Assembly (NCBI GenBank): GCA_036001225.1
Contig: DASYUM010000139.1
Span: 1-22,300 of the forward strand
DNA from: DASYUM01 sp036001225
GTDB lineage: Bacteria > Methylomirabilota > Methylomirabilia > Rokubacteriales > DASRDR01
Length of the DNA stretch: 22,300 nucleotides
Direction of reading: 5' to 3'
The notes under the pieces were generated by a model. The model was not told the origin of the DNA, did no database searches, and saw only the letters and a program-made list of their open reading frames with translations. The number at the start of each line of letters is the position of its first letter. Position 1 is the stretch's first letter. Below, piece after piece: positions 1 to 7,079 of the stretch. A program made the position numbers and the translations under genes.

Positions 1-2
1 CG

Positions 3-971
3 CCCGCCCTCCCCCCGTTGCCGCCGAGCGGCTCTCTGCTCCTCAGCCCCGGCGCGCCCCCGGCGGTGCCGCCGGACCAGGCCATCATCGACCGCGTGGT
101 GGCGGTGGTCAACGAGGACGTCATCCTCATGTCCGAGCTGCAGGAGGCCATCGCCCTCTACGTGCGCGACAACCAGCAGGCGACTCCGACCCGCGATCAG
201 GTCGGCGAACTCGAGCGCCGGCTGCTGCAGCGGATGATCGACCAGCGGCTGCAGATCCAGGAAGCCCGGCGCGAGAAGATCGAGGCCACCGAGGACGAGA
301 TCCGGCAGCTGGTGGACGACTTCGTCGCCCGCAACGGCGGCGACCGCGAGCGGATCGGGGAGCAGCTTCGCGCGCAGGGGCTGACCTGGGAGCAGGTGCG
401 GCGAGACCTCCGCGATTCGCTGCTGGCCCAGAAAATCCGGAGCCGGCGGGTCGGTCGGCGAGCGAGCATCACCGAGGCCGAGGTGGATACCTACGTGGCC
501 GAGAACCGCGGCAAGCTCGAACGTGACCTCAAGTTTCACCCGCGCCACATCGCCGTCCTGGCCGAACCCCCCGACTCGGCGGCCGCCTGGGAGCGGGCCC
601 AGGCCGAGATCGAAGCACTGGGGGCCCAGCTCCGGGCGGGTGGGGACTTCGCCGAGTTGGCCCGGGCGCACTCCAAGGACGGCTCGGCCCCGGCCGGCGG
701 CGATCTCGGCTGGCTCGCTCGCGGCGAGCTGCAATCGTCGTTCGAGGACGCGATCCTCAAGCTGGCCAAGGGCGAGGTCACCGCCCCCCTCCGGTCAGGG
801 GCCGGCTATCACCTCTTCCGGCTCGAGGAGCGGGAAGAGTTGACGCCGGAAATGCTCGCCCAGCTTCGGCAGCAAGCCCGCGACATCCTCGTTCAGAAGA
901 AGGCGCAGGAGCGGCTCGAGGAGTGGGTGCAGGGCCTGCGCCAGCGGGCGCTCATCGCCGACCGGCTCTAG
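3..971 (+). CDS. SurA-type periplasmic chaperone / parvulin peptidyl-prolyl isomerase, 5' partial
   Basis: Predicted periplasmic folding helper that would catalyse prolyl cis-trans isomerisation on outer-membrane protein precursors. The reading frame is open to the left edge, so the true start and probably a signal peptide lie outside the window; the first visible start codon (TTG at 18) is unlikely to be real. The visible protein begins with a SurA-like N-terminal chaperone region (about nt 80-520, opening with IIDRVVAVVNEDVILMSEL, typical of this family). A single parvulin/PpiC domain follows (about nt 535-830) with the family pattern F-A-E-L-A-x-x-x-S-x-D and G-G-D-L-G-W, ending near Y-H-L-F-R-L. 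A short charged helix closes the protein. E. coli SurA has two parvulin domains; this one has one, like many SurA/PrsA-like proteins. Family assignment is firm; the exact name SurA is less certain. Confidence 0.88.
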   Translation, partial: PALPPLPPSGSLLLSPGAPPAVPPDQAIIDRVVAVVNEDVILMSELQEAIALYVRDNQQATPTRDQVGELERRLLQRMIDQRLQIQEARREKIEATEDEIRQLVDDFVARNGGDRERIGEQLRAQGLTWEQVRRDLRDSLLAQKIRSRRVGRRASITEAEVDTYVAENRGKLERDLKFHPRHIAVLAEPPDSAAAWERAQAEIEALGAQLRAGGDFAELARAHSKDGSAPAGGDLGWLARGELQSSFEDAILKLAKGEVTAPLRSGAGYHLFRLEEREELTPEMLAQLRQQARDILVQKKAQERLEEWVQGLRQRALIADRL

Positions 972-1035
972 TGACGTCTCGGAGCGACCGCTGCCGGGGG
1001 GAGGCAGGCCCGATCCGTTCGCTGGCCGGCGAACG

Positions 1036-1052
1036 GCCCGGCTTTGCCGGGC
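1036..1052. repeat. Perfect 7-bp hairpin downstream of the SurA-like gene
   Basis: GCCCGGC (1036-1042), a TTT loop and GCCGGGC (1046-1052) form a perfect inverted repeat about 65 nt after the stop at 971. No run of T follows on either strand, so it does not look like a classical intrinsic terminator. It may protect the 3' end of the upstream mRNA or be a dispersed palindromic repeat. Confidence 0.55.
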
Positions 1053-1058
1053 GGGCCG

Positions 1059-1088
1059 TCGGAGGGGGCCGCAGCCCCCGCCCTCCGA
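1059..1088. repeat. G/C-rich palindrome just upstream of the rho promoter
   Basis: TCGGAGGG (1059-1066) is the reverse complement of CCCTCCGA (1081-1088); inside it GGGGGC (1064-1069) can pair with GCCCCC (1074-1079) around a CGCA loop. It ends 3 nt before the -35 box at 1092, placing it between the two transcription units. There is no T tract. It resembles the hairpin at 2576-2600 in its GGAGGGGG...CCCCCTCC core. Confidence 0.55.
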
Positions 1089-1091
1089 AGC

Positions 1092-1121
1092 TTGACAAGC
1101 CACCGAGGGCGATGCTATATA
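1092..1121 (+). promoter_or_regulatory. Probable sigma70-type promoter for rho
   Basis: TTGACA (1092-1097) is a perfect -35 box; TATATA (1116-1121) is a good -10 box 18 nt downstream. This is the only AT-rich patch in a G/C-rich gap. Transcription would start near 1128, giving a leader of about 64 nt before the rho GTG. A Shine-Dalgarno AGGAG lies at 1175-1179. Confidence 0.75.
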
Positions 1122-1191
1122 AGGCGAAGCAGGATCCGAGACCCCCTGGCGGTCCTCGCCACGACGCATCTCAAAGGAGCGATTCAGAGCC

Positions 1192-2571
1192 GTGAGCACA
1201 CCTCCACCTCCCCGTCGTCCCCGTCGTCCGATGCCGCCCAATCCCGGCCGGCCCCCCCTGCCTGAAGGCGCCGACCGCGGCGAGGGCGGCGCCCCGGTGG
1301 CCACCGCCGCCGGCGGGATGAACCTGACCGAGCTCAAGGAGAAGGGCATCCCCGATCTCAACACGATCGCCCGGGACCTCGGCGTGCAGGCGATCTCCGG
1401 CCTCCGCAAGCAGGAGCTGATCTTCAAGATCCTCCAGGCCCAGGCCGAGCGCGACGGGCTCATCTACGCCGAAGGGGTGCTCGAGGTCCTGCCCGACGGG
1501 TTCGGATTCCTGCGGGCGCCCGACTACAACTACCTGCCGGGGCCCGACGACATCTACGTCTCGCCCTCCCAGATCCGGCGGTTCGACCTCCGCACCGGCG
1601 ACACCATCTCGGGCCAGGTCCGTCCGCCCAAGGACTCCGAGCGGTACTTCGCCCTCCTCAAGGTGGAGGCGATCAACTACGAGACGCCGGAGGCGGCGAA
1701 GGACAAGATCCTCTTCGACAACCTGACGCCCCTCTACCCGATGGAGCGGATCCGCCTCGAGCACGACGCCGAGGACATGTCCACCCGGGTGATGGACCTG
1801 TTGACCCCGATCGGGAAGGGCCAGCGGGGGCTGATCGTGGCGGCGCCGCGGACCGGCAAGACCATGCTGCTCCAGGCCATTGCCAACGCGATCGCCAAGA
1901 ACCACCCCGAGGTCTACCTGATCGTGCTCCTCATCGACGAGCGGCCGGAAGAGGTCACCGACATGCAGCGGAACGTTCGGGGCGAGGTGATCTCCTCGAC
2001 CTTCGACGAGCCGCCGGCCCGCCACGTCCAGGTGGCCGACATGGTCATCGAGAAGGCCAAGCGCCTGGTCGAGCACAAGAAGGACGTGGTGATCCTGCTC
2101 GACTCGATCACCCGCTTCTCCCGCGCCCACAACGCCGTCATCCCGCCGTCGGGGAAGGTGCTCTCGGGCGGCCTCGACGCCAACGCGCTCCAGCGACCCC
2201 GCCGGTTCTTCGCTGCCGCCCGCAACATCGAGGAGGGCGGCAGCCTGACCATCCTCGCCACCGCGATCATCGACACCGGCAGCCGGATGGACGACGTGAT
2301 CTTCGAGGAGTTCAAGGGCACCGGCAACATGGAGGTCCACCTCGACCGCCGGCTCATGGACAAGCGCGTGTTCCCCACCATCAATCTCGAGCAGTCGGGC
2401 ACCCGCAAGGAAGAGCTACTCATCGAGAAGGACGACCTCCAGCGGATCTGGCTGCTCCGCAAGGCGCTCTCCCAGCTGAACCCGGTCGAGGCGATGGAGC
2501 TCTTGCTCGACAAGCTCAGGCTGACCAAGACCAACAAGGACTTTCTCGCCTCGATGTCGAGCCTCGGGTAG
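1192..2571 (+). CDS. rho: Transcription termination factor Rho
   Basis: Hexameric RNA-dependent ATPase/helicase that ends transcription at Rho-dependent sites. Domains in order: a Pro/Arg/Gly-rich extension (residues 1-42), a Rho N-terminal helical domain opening MNLTELKEKGIPDLNTIA (43 to about 80), a cold-shock-like RNA-binding domain with G-F-G-F-L-R (about 85-155), and the RecA-type ATPase with Walker A AAPRTGKT (about 217-224), L-L-I-D-E-R-P-E-E-V-T-D, and Walker B VVILLDSITR (about 299-308). The total is 459 aa against about 419 in E. coli; the difference is the N-terminal extension. GTG at 1192 is preferred because AAAGGAG lies at 1173-1179; the alternative ATG at 1318 gives the classical MNLTEL start but has no clear ribosome binding site. 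Headed by the promoter at 1092-1121 and followed by a perfect hairpin. Confidence 0.97.
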   Translation: MSTPPPPRRPRRPMPPNPGRPPLPEGADRGEGGAPVATAAGGMNLTELKEKGIPDLNTIARDLGVQAISGLRKQELIFKILQAQAERDGLIYAEGVLEVLPDGFGFLRAPDYNYLPGPDDIYVSPSQIRRFDLRTGDTISGQVRPPKDSERYFALLKVEAINYETPEAAKDKILFDNLTPLYPMERIRLEHDAEDMSTRVMDLLTPIGKGQRGLIVAAPRTGKTMLLQAIANAIAKNHPEVYLIVLLIDERPEEVTDMQRNVRGEVISSTFDEPPARHVQVADMVIEKAKRLVEHKKDVVILLDSITRFSRAHNAVIPPSGKVLSGGLDANALQRPRRFFAAARNIEEGGSLTILATAIIDTGSRMDDVIFEEFKGTGNMEVHLDRRLMDKRVFPTINLEQSGTRKEELLIEKDDLQRIWLLRKALSQLNPVEAMELLLDKLRLTKTNKDFLASMSSLG

Positions 2572-2575
2572 AAGT

Positions 2576-2600
2576 CGGAGGGGGGCTGTGCCCCCCTCCG
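2576..2600. terminator. Perfect 11-bp hairpin after rho, no T tract
   Basis: CGGAGGGGGGC (2576-2586), loop TGT, and GCCCCCCTCCG (2590-2600) form a perfect 11-bp stem only 4 nt after the rho stop codon. It is very stable but followed by AGCCGCCCC rather than T residues, so it is more likely an RNA 3'-end stabiliser, a weak terminator or a dispersed palindrome than a canonical intrinsic terminator. The sequence is nearly self-complementary and would read the same on both strands. Confidence 0.5.
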
Positions 2601-2639
2601 AGCCGCCCCTCCCAAGAGTGCGCCTGAACGGCGCGTCGC

Positions 2640-2669
2640 TTGCCGACCTCGGCCGGCCTGTGGTACGAT
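2640..2669 (+). promoter_or_regulatory. Possible promoter for rpmE
   Basis: TTGCCG (2640-2645), an 18-nt spacer and TACGAT (2664-2669) resemble a sigma70-type promoter. Transcription would start near 2677, leaving a leader of about 33 nt. The -10 box overlaps the in-frame ATG at 2668, which argues against that ATG as the rpmE start. Confidence 0.5.
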
Positions 2670-2709
2670 GGACCACGTTCTCATTCGTCCTGATCTGGGG
2701 GGACTTTAC

Positions 2710-2928
<219 letters not shown>

Positions 2929-2938
2929 AACGAGCCAC

Positions 2939-2962
2939 GGGCGCGACGGGCCGGCCGCGCCC
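2939..2962. terminator. Hairpin after rpmE, terminator-like without T tract
   Basis: GGGCGCG (2939-2945) and CGCGCCC (2956-2962) form a 7-bp perfect stem around a 10-nt loop, 10 nt after the rpmE stop. No T run follows. The rest of the gap to prfA (to 3078) shows no convincing promoter or RNA gene. Confidence 0.35.
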
Positions 2963-3078
2963 CCGCGGCGCCGGGGCGACCGTGACCATACGACGTGGAT
3001 CGGTCCTCGGCTCGACGGCGAATCCATCTCCGGAGACCCCCGCCCGGCGACATCGGATGACTTCCATGAGGTCCGACG

Positions 3079-4158
3079 GTGTTCGATAAGCTCCGCCAGA
3101 TCGAGAGCCGCTACGAGGAGCTGGGGCGGCAGCTCGCGGAGTCGGCGTCCGTCCAGTCGGCCCCGGGGCGGGCCGAGTACGCTCGGCTGGCCAAGGCCCG
3201 GGCCGACCTGAACGCCATCGTCACCGCCTTCGCCGAGTACAAGAACGTGCTGGCCCGCATCCAGGAGGCCGAGCACATCCTCGGTGAGGACGGGGACCCC
3301 GAGCTCCACGAGCTGGCCGAGGCCGAGCTGGTGTCGCTCCGGGAGCGAGAGACCAGCCTGGAGCACCAGCTCCGCACGCTCCTGCTACCCAAGGATCCCG
3401 CCGACGAGAAAAGCGTCTTCTGCGAGATCCGGGCCGGGGCCGGCGGGGACGAGGCCGCCCTCTTCGCGGCGGAGCTGGCCCGGATGTACATGAAGTACGC
3501 CGAGCGCCAGAGCTGGCGGATCGAGGTGATCGACAGCCATCTCACCGGCCAGGGCGGCTTCAAGGAGATCATCTTCGCGGTCCACGGCAAGGGCGCCTGG
3601 AGCCGGCTCAAGTTCGAGCGGGGCGTCCACCGGGTCCAACGGGTGCCGGTGACCGAGTCGGCCGGACGCATTCACACCTCGACGGTCACGGTGGCCGTGC
3701 TCCCGGAGGCCGAGGACGTCGAGGTCCGGATCGACGACAAGGACCTGAAGATCGACGTCTACCGCTCCTCGGGACCCGGCGGCCAGGGCGTCAATACCAC
3801 CGACTCGGCGGTCCGGATCACCCACCTGCCGACGGGGCTGGTCGTCACCTGCCAGGACGAGCGCTCCCAGCTCAAGAACCGCGCCAAAGCTCTCCGGGTG
3901 CTCCGTGCGCGGCTGCTCGAGCGGGCCCAGGAGGAGCAGCGGTCGCAGATCGCGGCCGACCGCCGGAGCCAGGTCGGGACCGGGGAGCGCAGCGAGCGGA
4001 TCCGCACCTACAACTTCCCCCAGGGCCGCGTCACCGACCACCGGATCGGACTCACGCTCCACCGGCTGCCCGCCATCCTGGAAGGTGACCTCGACGAGCT
4101 GATCAACGCCCTCGCCGAGTCGGAACGGGCGGCTCAGCTCGAGTCGGTGGGCTCGTGA
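3079..4158 (+). CDS. prfA: Peptide chain release factor 1
   Basis: Class I release factor that recognises UAA and UAG in the ribosomal A site and triggers peptidyl-tRNA hydrolysis. The 359-aa length is normal. The stop-codon recognition tripeptide has the RF1 form P-x-T (P190-V191-T192, in the context R-V-P-V-T-E-S); RF2 would have S-P-F. The catalytic G-G-Q loop is present at 234-236 within SSGPGGQGVNTTDSAVR, and its glutamine is the target of the methyltransferase encoded next door. The N-terminal helical domain (about 1-100) and the C-terminal tail are ordinary. GTG start with GAGG at 3068-3071, 7 nt upstream. The stop overlaps the prmC start in a GTGA, so translation is probably coupled. 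Confidence 0.97.
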   Translation: MFDKLRQIESRYEELGRQLAESASVQSAPGRAEYARLAKARADLNAIVTAFAEYKNVLARIQEAEHILGEDGDPELHELAEAELVSLRERETSLEHQLRTLLLPKDPADEKSVFCEIRAGAGGDEAALFAAELARMYMKYAERQSWRIEVIDSHLTGQGGFKEIIFAVHGKGAWSRLKFERGVHRVQRVPVTESAGRIHTSTVTVAVLPEAEDVEVRIDDKDLKIDVYRSSGPGGQGVNTTDSAVRITHLPTGLVVTCQDERSQLKNRAKALRVLRARLLERAQEEQRSQIAADRRSQVGTGERSERIRTYNFPQGRVTDHRIGLTLHRLPAILEGDLDELINALAESERAAQLESVGS

Positions 4159-5102
4159 AGGCTCAACTCACCGCCCGCATCGGCCCCGTGCTGCGGGAAG
4201 CGGCGGCGCGCTTGCGGAGCGCCGGCATCGCCACCGCCCGCCAGGACGCCGAGTTGCTCCTGGCCCGCGTCCTCGAGACCACGCGGCTGGCGCTCCATCT
4301 CGAGCCGACCCGTCAGCTGCCCGCCGAGGCCCTGGCGGGCCTCGAGGCCCTGATCGCCCGCCGGGCGAGCCACGAGCCCCTTCAGTATCTCCTCGGCGCC
4401 GAGGACTTCGGCGGCGTGCGCCTGGCCGTCGGTCCCGGGGTGTTCATCCCGCGCCCGGAGACCGAGTTGCTCGTCGAGCGCGCCGTGGCCCGTTGCCCCG
4501 AGGCCGGCCTGGTCCTCGACCTGTGCGCGGGCTCGGGTGCCGTCGCCTGTGCCGTGGCCGCCCGGCGGACCGATGTGACCGTGTGGGCGGTCGAGTTGGC
4601 GGCGGAGGCGGCCGGCTGGGCGCGCGCCAACGTCGGGCGACTCGGCCTCGCCGATCACATCACCGTTCTCGAGGGCGACCTCTTCGCGCCGGTGGCCGCC
4701 CGCGCCGAGCGGTGGGACCTCGTGGTCGCCAACCCGCCCTACATCGCCCGGACGGCCCTCGCCTCGCTGCCCGCCGAAGTCCGCGACTGGGAGCCCGCGC
4801 TGGCCCTCGACGGCGGGCCGGATGGGCTCGCGCTCATCGACCGAATCCTCGACGGAGGGCCCGCGTTCGTCCGTCCGGGTGGCGCCGTGCTCCTCGAGAT
4901 CGGCCACGACCACGCCGACCGGCTGCGGCGCCGCCTGGCCGGCGACGCACGCTACGGGCCGCCGCTCTTTTGCCGGGACTTCCTCGGATACGAGCGGGTG
5001 TTGGAAGTGACGATTGCCGGGCTCAGGCCCCCCCCTTCCCCCGGTGGGTGGGGGGTCTGGGGGGGTGGAGGGAGGAGCCAACTGACATGCCAGCCCGGCT
5101 GA
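4155..5102 (+). CDS. prmC: Release-factor glutamine N5-methyltransferase PrmC (HemK)
   Basis: SAM-dependent enzyme that methylates the glutamine of the GGQ loop of release factors; its substrate RF1 is encoded immediately upstream with a 4-nt overlap. An N-terminal helical substrate-binding domain (about 1-95, with the R-x-x-x-E-P-L-Q-Y-L-L-G pattern) precedes a Rossmann methyltransferase with F-I-P-R-P-E-T-E, the SAM loop L-D-L-C-A-G-S-G (about 121-128) and the glutamine-binding motif N-P-P-Y (193-196). Family-like sequence ends near residue 293 (Y-E-R-V-L-E-V). The remaining ~22 residues are Pro/Gly/Trp-rich and are translated from the G/C-rich palindrome before murA, so the tail is probably an accident of reading through. 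The gene overlaps murA by 16 nt. Confidence 0.95.
   Translation: MKAQLTARIGPVLREAAARLRSAGIATARQDAELLLARVLETTRLALHLEPTRQLPAEALAGLEALIARRASHEPLQYLLGAEDFGGVRLAVGPGVFIPRPETELLVERAVARCPEAGLVLDLCAGSGAVACAVAARRTDVTVWAVELAAEAAGWARANVGRLGLADHITVLEGDLFAPVAARAERWDLVVANPPYIARTALASLPAEVRDWEPALALDGGPDGLALIDRILDGGPAFVRPGGAVLLEIGHDHADRLRRRLAGDARYGPPLFCRDFLGYERVLEVTIAGLRPPPSPGGWGVWGGGGRSQLTCQPG
5027..5078. repeat. G/C palindromic element, copy A, at the prmC-murA junction
   Basis: A run of C (CCCCCCCC then TTCCCCC, about 5028-5042) is followed by G runs (GGTGGG, GGGGGG, GGGGGGG, GGAGGG, 5043-5075) that can fold back on it. The + strand meets the G-quadruplex pattern of four runs of at least three G with short loops. 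The 3' end, GGAGGGAGG, is the only apparent Shine-Dalgarno sequence for murA. It aligns base for base over most of its length with copy C before hisB (8426-8478). Confidence 0.7.
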
Positions 5103-6340
5103 TCATCGAAGGCGGCGTGCCGCTCCGCGGCGAGGTCCGGGTGAGCGCCGCCAAGAACTCGGCCCTGCCGTTGCTCGCCGCCTCACTCCTCTCCGAGGCG
5201 CCGATCGTCCTGGAGAACATGCCCCGCCTCGCCGACGTGGCGACGATCACCGAGCTCCTGGGCCGGCTCGGCACCGAAGTCAGCCGGGAGGACACGGCGA
5301 CGGTCGCCCGGACGCCCCGGGTGGTGTCGGTCGAGGCGCCCTACGAGCTGGTCTCCACGATGAGGGCCTCCGTCCTCGTCCTGGGGCCGCTGGTGGCGCG
5401 GGCGGGGCGGGCGCGGGTCGCGCTTCCCGGCGGCTGCGCGATCGGGCCCCGGCCCATCGACCTCCACCTCAAGGGCCTCGAGCGCCTGGGGGCCGAGATC
5501 CAGCTCACTCAGGGGTACGTCGAGGCGCGGGCAGCCCGGCTCAAGGGCGCCCGGATCGTCTTCGACCTGGTGACGGTCACCGGCACCGAGAACCTGATGA
5601 TGGCGGCCGTCCTCGCCGAGGGGACGACGGTGCTGGAGAACGCGGCCCGGGAACCGGAGGTCTTCGACCTGGCCCGGCTGCTGAACGCGATGGGCGCCAA
5701 GGTCCACGGGGCGGGGTCGGAGCGGATCGAGATCGAGGGGGTGCGCGAGCTGAGCGGCGCCCGCCACCGGATCATCCCCGACCGCGTGGAGGCGGGGACG
5801 CTCCTGGTCGCCGGCGCGATCACCCGGGGAGACGTCCTCGTCCGGGATCTGGTCCCCGACCACCTGGCGGCCGTCCTCGACAAGCTGGAGGCTACCGGGG
5901 CGCGGCTCGACGTCGGGACCGACCGGGTCCGGGTCCGCCTCGAGGGTCGGCCGCGGCCGACCGACGTCGTGACGAATCCCTTCCCCGGCTTTGCCACCGA
6001 CATGCAGGCCCAGATGATGGCCCTCCTCGGCCTCGCCGACGGGTCCAGCGTGATCACCGAGACGATCTTCGAGAACCGCTTCATGCACGCGGCGGAGTTG
6101 AGGCGGCTGGGGGCCTCCATCGAGATCGACGGCCACCGGGCGGTGGTCCGCGGCGTGGAGGCGTACCAGGGCGCCCAGGTGATGGCGACCGACCTCCGGG
6201 CGTCGGCCTCGCTCGTCCTGGCCGGCCTGGCCGCCGCCGGCACGACCGAGGTCGCCCGGGTCTACCATCTCGACCGCGGCTACGAGGGGATGGAGTCGAA
6301 GCTCGCCGCGCTCGGCGCTCGGATCCGCCGGGAGAAATGA
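5087..6340 (+). CDS. murA: UDP-N-acetylglucosamine 1-carboxyvinyltransferase
   Basis: Cytoplasmic enzyme that transfers enolpyruvate from phosphoenolpyruvate to UDP-GlcNAc, the first committed step of peptidoglycan synthesis. The 417-aa EPSP-synthase-like fold is complete. Key residues are visible: K23-N24 in S-A-A-K-N-S, the active-site Cys117 in L-P-G-G-C-A-I-G, R-P-I-D-L-H after it, and the aspartate in F-A-T-D-M-Q-A-Q. With Cys rather than Asp at 117 the enzyme is expected to be sensitive to fosfomycin (inference from the family). ATG at 5087 follows a GGAGGGAGG ribosome binding site and gives the canonical family N-terminus. The same frame is open further upstream inside prmC, but nothing there resembles MurA. 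Confidence 0.97.
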   Translation: MPARLIIEGGVPLRGEVRVSAAKNSALPLLAASLLSEAPIVLENMPRLADVATITELLGRLGTEVSREDTATVARTPRVVSVEAPYELVSTMRASVLVLGPLVARAGRARVALPGGCAIGPRPIDLHLKGLERLGAEIQLTQGYVEARAARLKGARIVFDLVTVTGTENLMMAAVLAEGTTVLENAAREPEVFDLARLLNAMGAKVHGAGSERIEIEGVRELSGARHRIIPDRVEAGTLLVAGAITRGDVLVRDLVPDHLAAVLDKLEATGARLDVGTDRVRVRLEGRPRPTDVVTNPFPGFATDMQAQMMALLGLADGSSVITETIFENRFMHAAELRRLGASIEIDGHRAVVRGVEAYQGAQVMATDLRASASLVLAGLAAAGTTEVARVYHLDRGYEGMESKLAALGARIRREK

Positions 6341-6385
6341 GACGGCTTGTGGTCTCGCCGCGACGCTCGGGTCCGCGCAGCGGAG

Positions 6386-6433
6386 GGCCCCCCTCCCCCC
6401 TCGGGGTGGGAGGGGTCGGGGGTGCGGGGGGTC
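6386..6433. repeat. G/C palindromic element, copy B, between murA and hisG
   Basis: CCCCTCCC (6390-6397) and GGGAGGGG (6408-6415) form a perfect 8-bp stem, extended inside by CCC against GGG. More G runs follow (GGGGG, GGGGGG to 6431), giving a canonical G-quadruplex pattern that ends about 6 nt before the hisG ATG. It has the same C-run/G-run design as copies A and C but a different detailed sequence. The rest of the 97-nt gap holds no promoter that I can recognise. Confidence 0.6.
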
Positions 6434-6437
6434 CCGA

Positions 6438-7079
6438 ATGACCGACCGGCCGCTGACCCTCGCCCTGCCCAAGGGGCGCCTGCTCCCTCCGGCCCTCGAT
6501 CTCCTCGGCCGCGTCGGCCTCGACGGCATCCCGGCCGATGACCGCCGGCTCATCTTCACCGACGCGGCCCGCGGCCTGCGGCTCCTGATCCTCAAGCCGG
6601 TCGACGTCCCGACCTACGTGGAGTACGGCGCCGCCGACCTCGGGATCGTCGGCAAGGACATCCTCCTCGAGCAGGAGCCCGACGTCTACGAGCCGCTCGA
6701 CCTCGGCTTCGGCCATTGCCGGCTGGTCGTGGCCGAGCCCAAGGCGCTCCGGGAGCGCGACGACCCGACCAAGTGGTCCTGGGTACGGGTGGCGACGAAG
6801 TACCCGAACCTGACGCGGCGCTACTTCTCCGAGCGCGGGATCCAGGTCGAGGTCGTGCGCCTCGACGGCTCGATCGAGCTGGCGCCCCTGGTCGGCCTGG
6901 CCGAGCGGATCGTGGACCTCGTCCAGTCGGGGGAGACCCTGCGGGCGAATGGGCTCGTCGAGGTGGCCGAGATCGCACGCTCGACCGCCCGGCTCATCGT
7001 CAACCGAGCCGCGCAGAAGACGGCGTACGCGGCGGTGAGCCGCTTCCTCGACGAGCTGCGGGCGGGGGCGGCCCGATGA
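6438..7079 (+). CDS. hisG: ATP phosphoribosyltransferase catalytic subunit, short form
   Basis: First and feedback-controlled step of histidine synthesis: ATP plus PRPP gives phosphoribosyl-ATP. At 213 aa it has the two catalytic lobes (start LTLALPKGRL; A-D-L-G-I-V-G-K-D) and the PRPP-binding loop E-L-A-P-L-V-G-L-A-E-R-I-V-D-L-V followed by S-G-E-T-L-R-A-N-G-L. It lacks the C-terminal ACT-like regulatory domain of the long form (about 300 aa). Short-form enzymes normally need the HisRS-like partner HisZ for activity and histidine control; no hisZ lies in this window. The ATG is at 6438 with only G-rich sequence upstream as ribosome binding site. The stop overlaps hisD in an ATGA. Confidence 0.96.
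   Translation: MTDRPLTLALPKGRLLPPALDLLGRVGLDGIPADDRRLIFTDAARGLRLLILKPVDVPTYVEYGAADLGIVGKDILLEQEPDVYEPLDLGFGHCRLVVAEPKALRERDDPTKWSWVRVATKYPNLTRRYFSERGIQVEVVRLDGSIELAPLVGLAERIVDLVQSGETLRANGLVEVAEIARSTARLIVNRAAQKTAYAAVSRFLDELRAGAAR

Noticed and set aside
18..20. TTG as the start of the SurA-like protein
   Set aside because: The frame is open to the left edge and the resulting N-terminus lacks a complete signal peptide; the gene is better called 5' truncated.
1171..2340. Long - strand frame opposite rho
   Set aside because: The composition is that of an antisense shadow (Asp/His/Gly/Arg-rich), with no motif; rho on the + strand is certain.
4493..5086. Upstream extension of the murA frame into prmC
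   Set aside because: The extra ~198 residues are an Arg/Gly/Pro-rich out-of-frame reading of prmC. The ATG at 5087 has a ribosome binding site and gives the family N-terminus.
6716..7075. Upstream extension of the hisD frame into hisG
   Set aside because: It is an out-of-frame reading of hisG with low-complexity composition; ATG at 7076 overlaps the hisG stop and matches the HisD family start.
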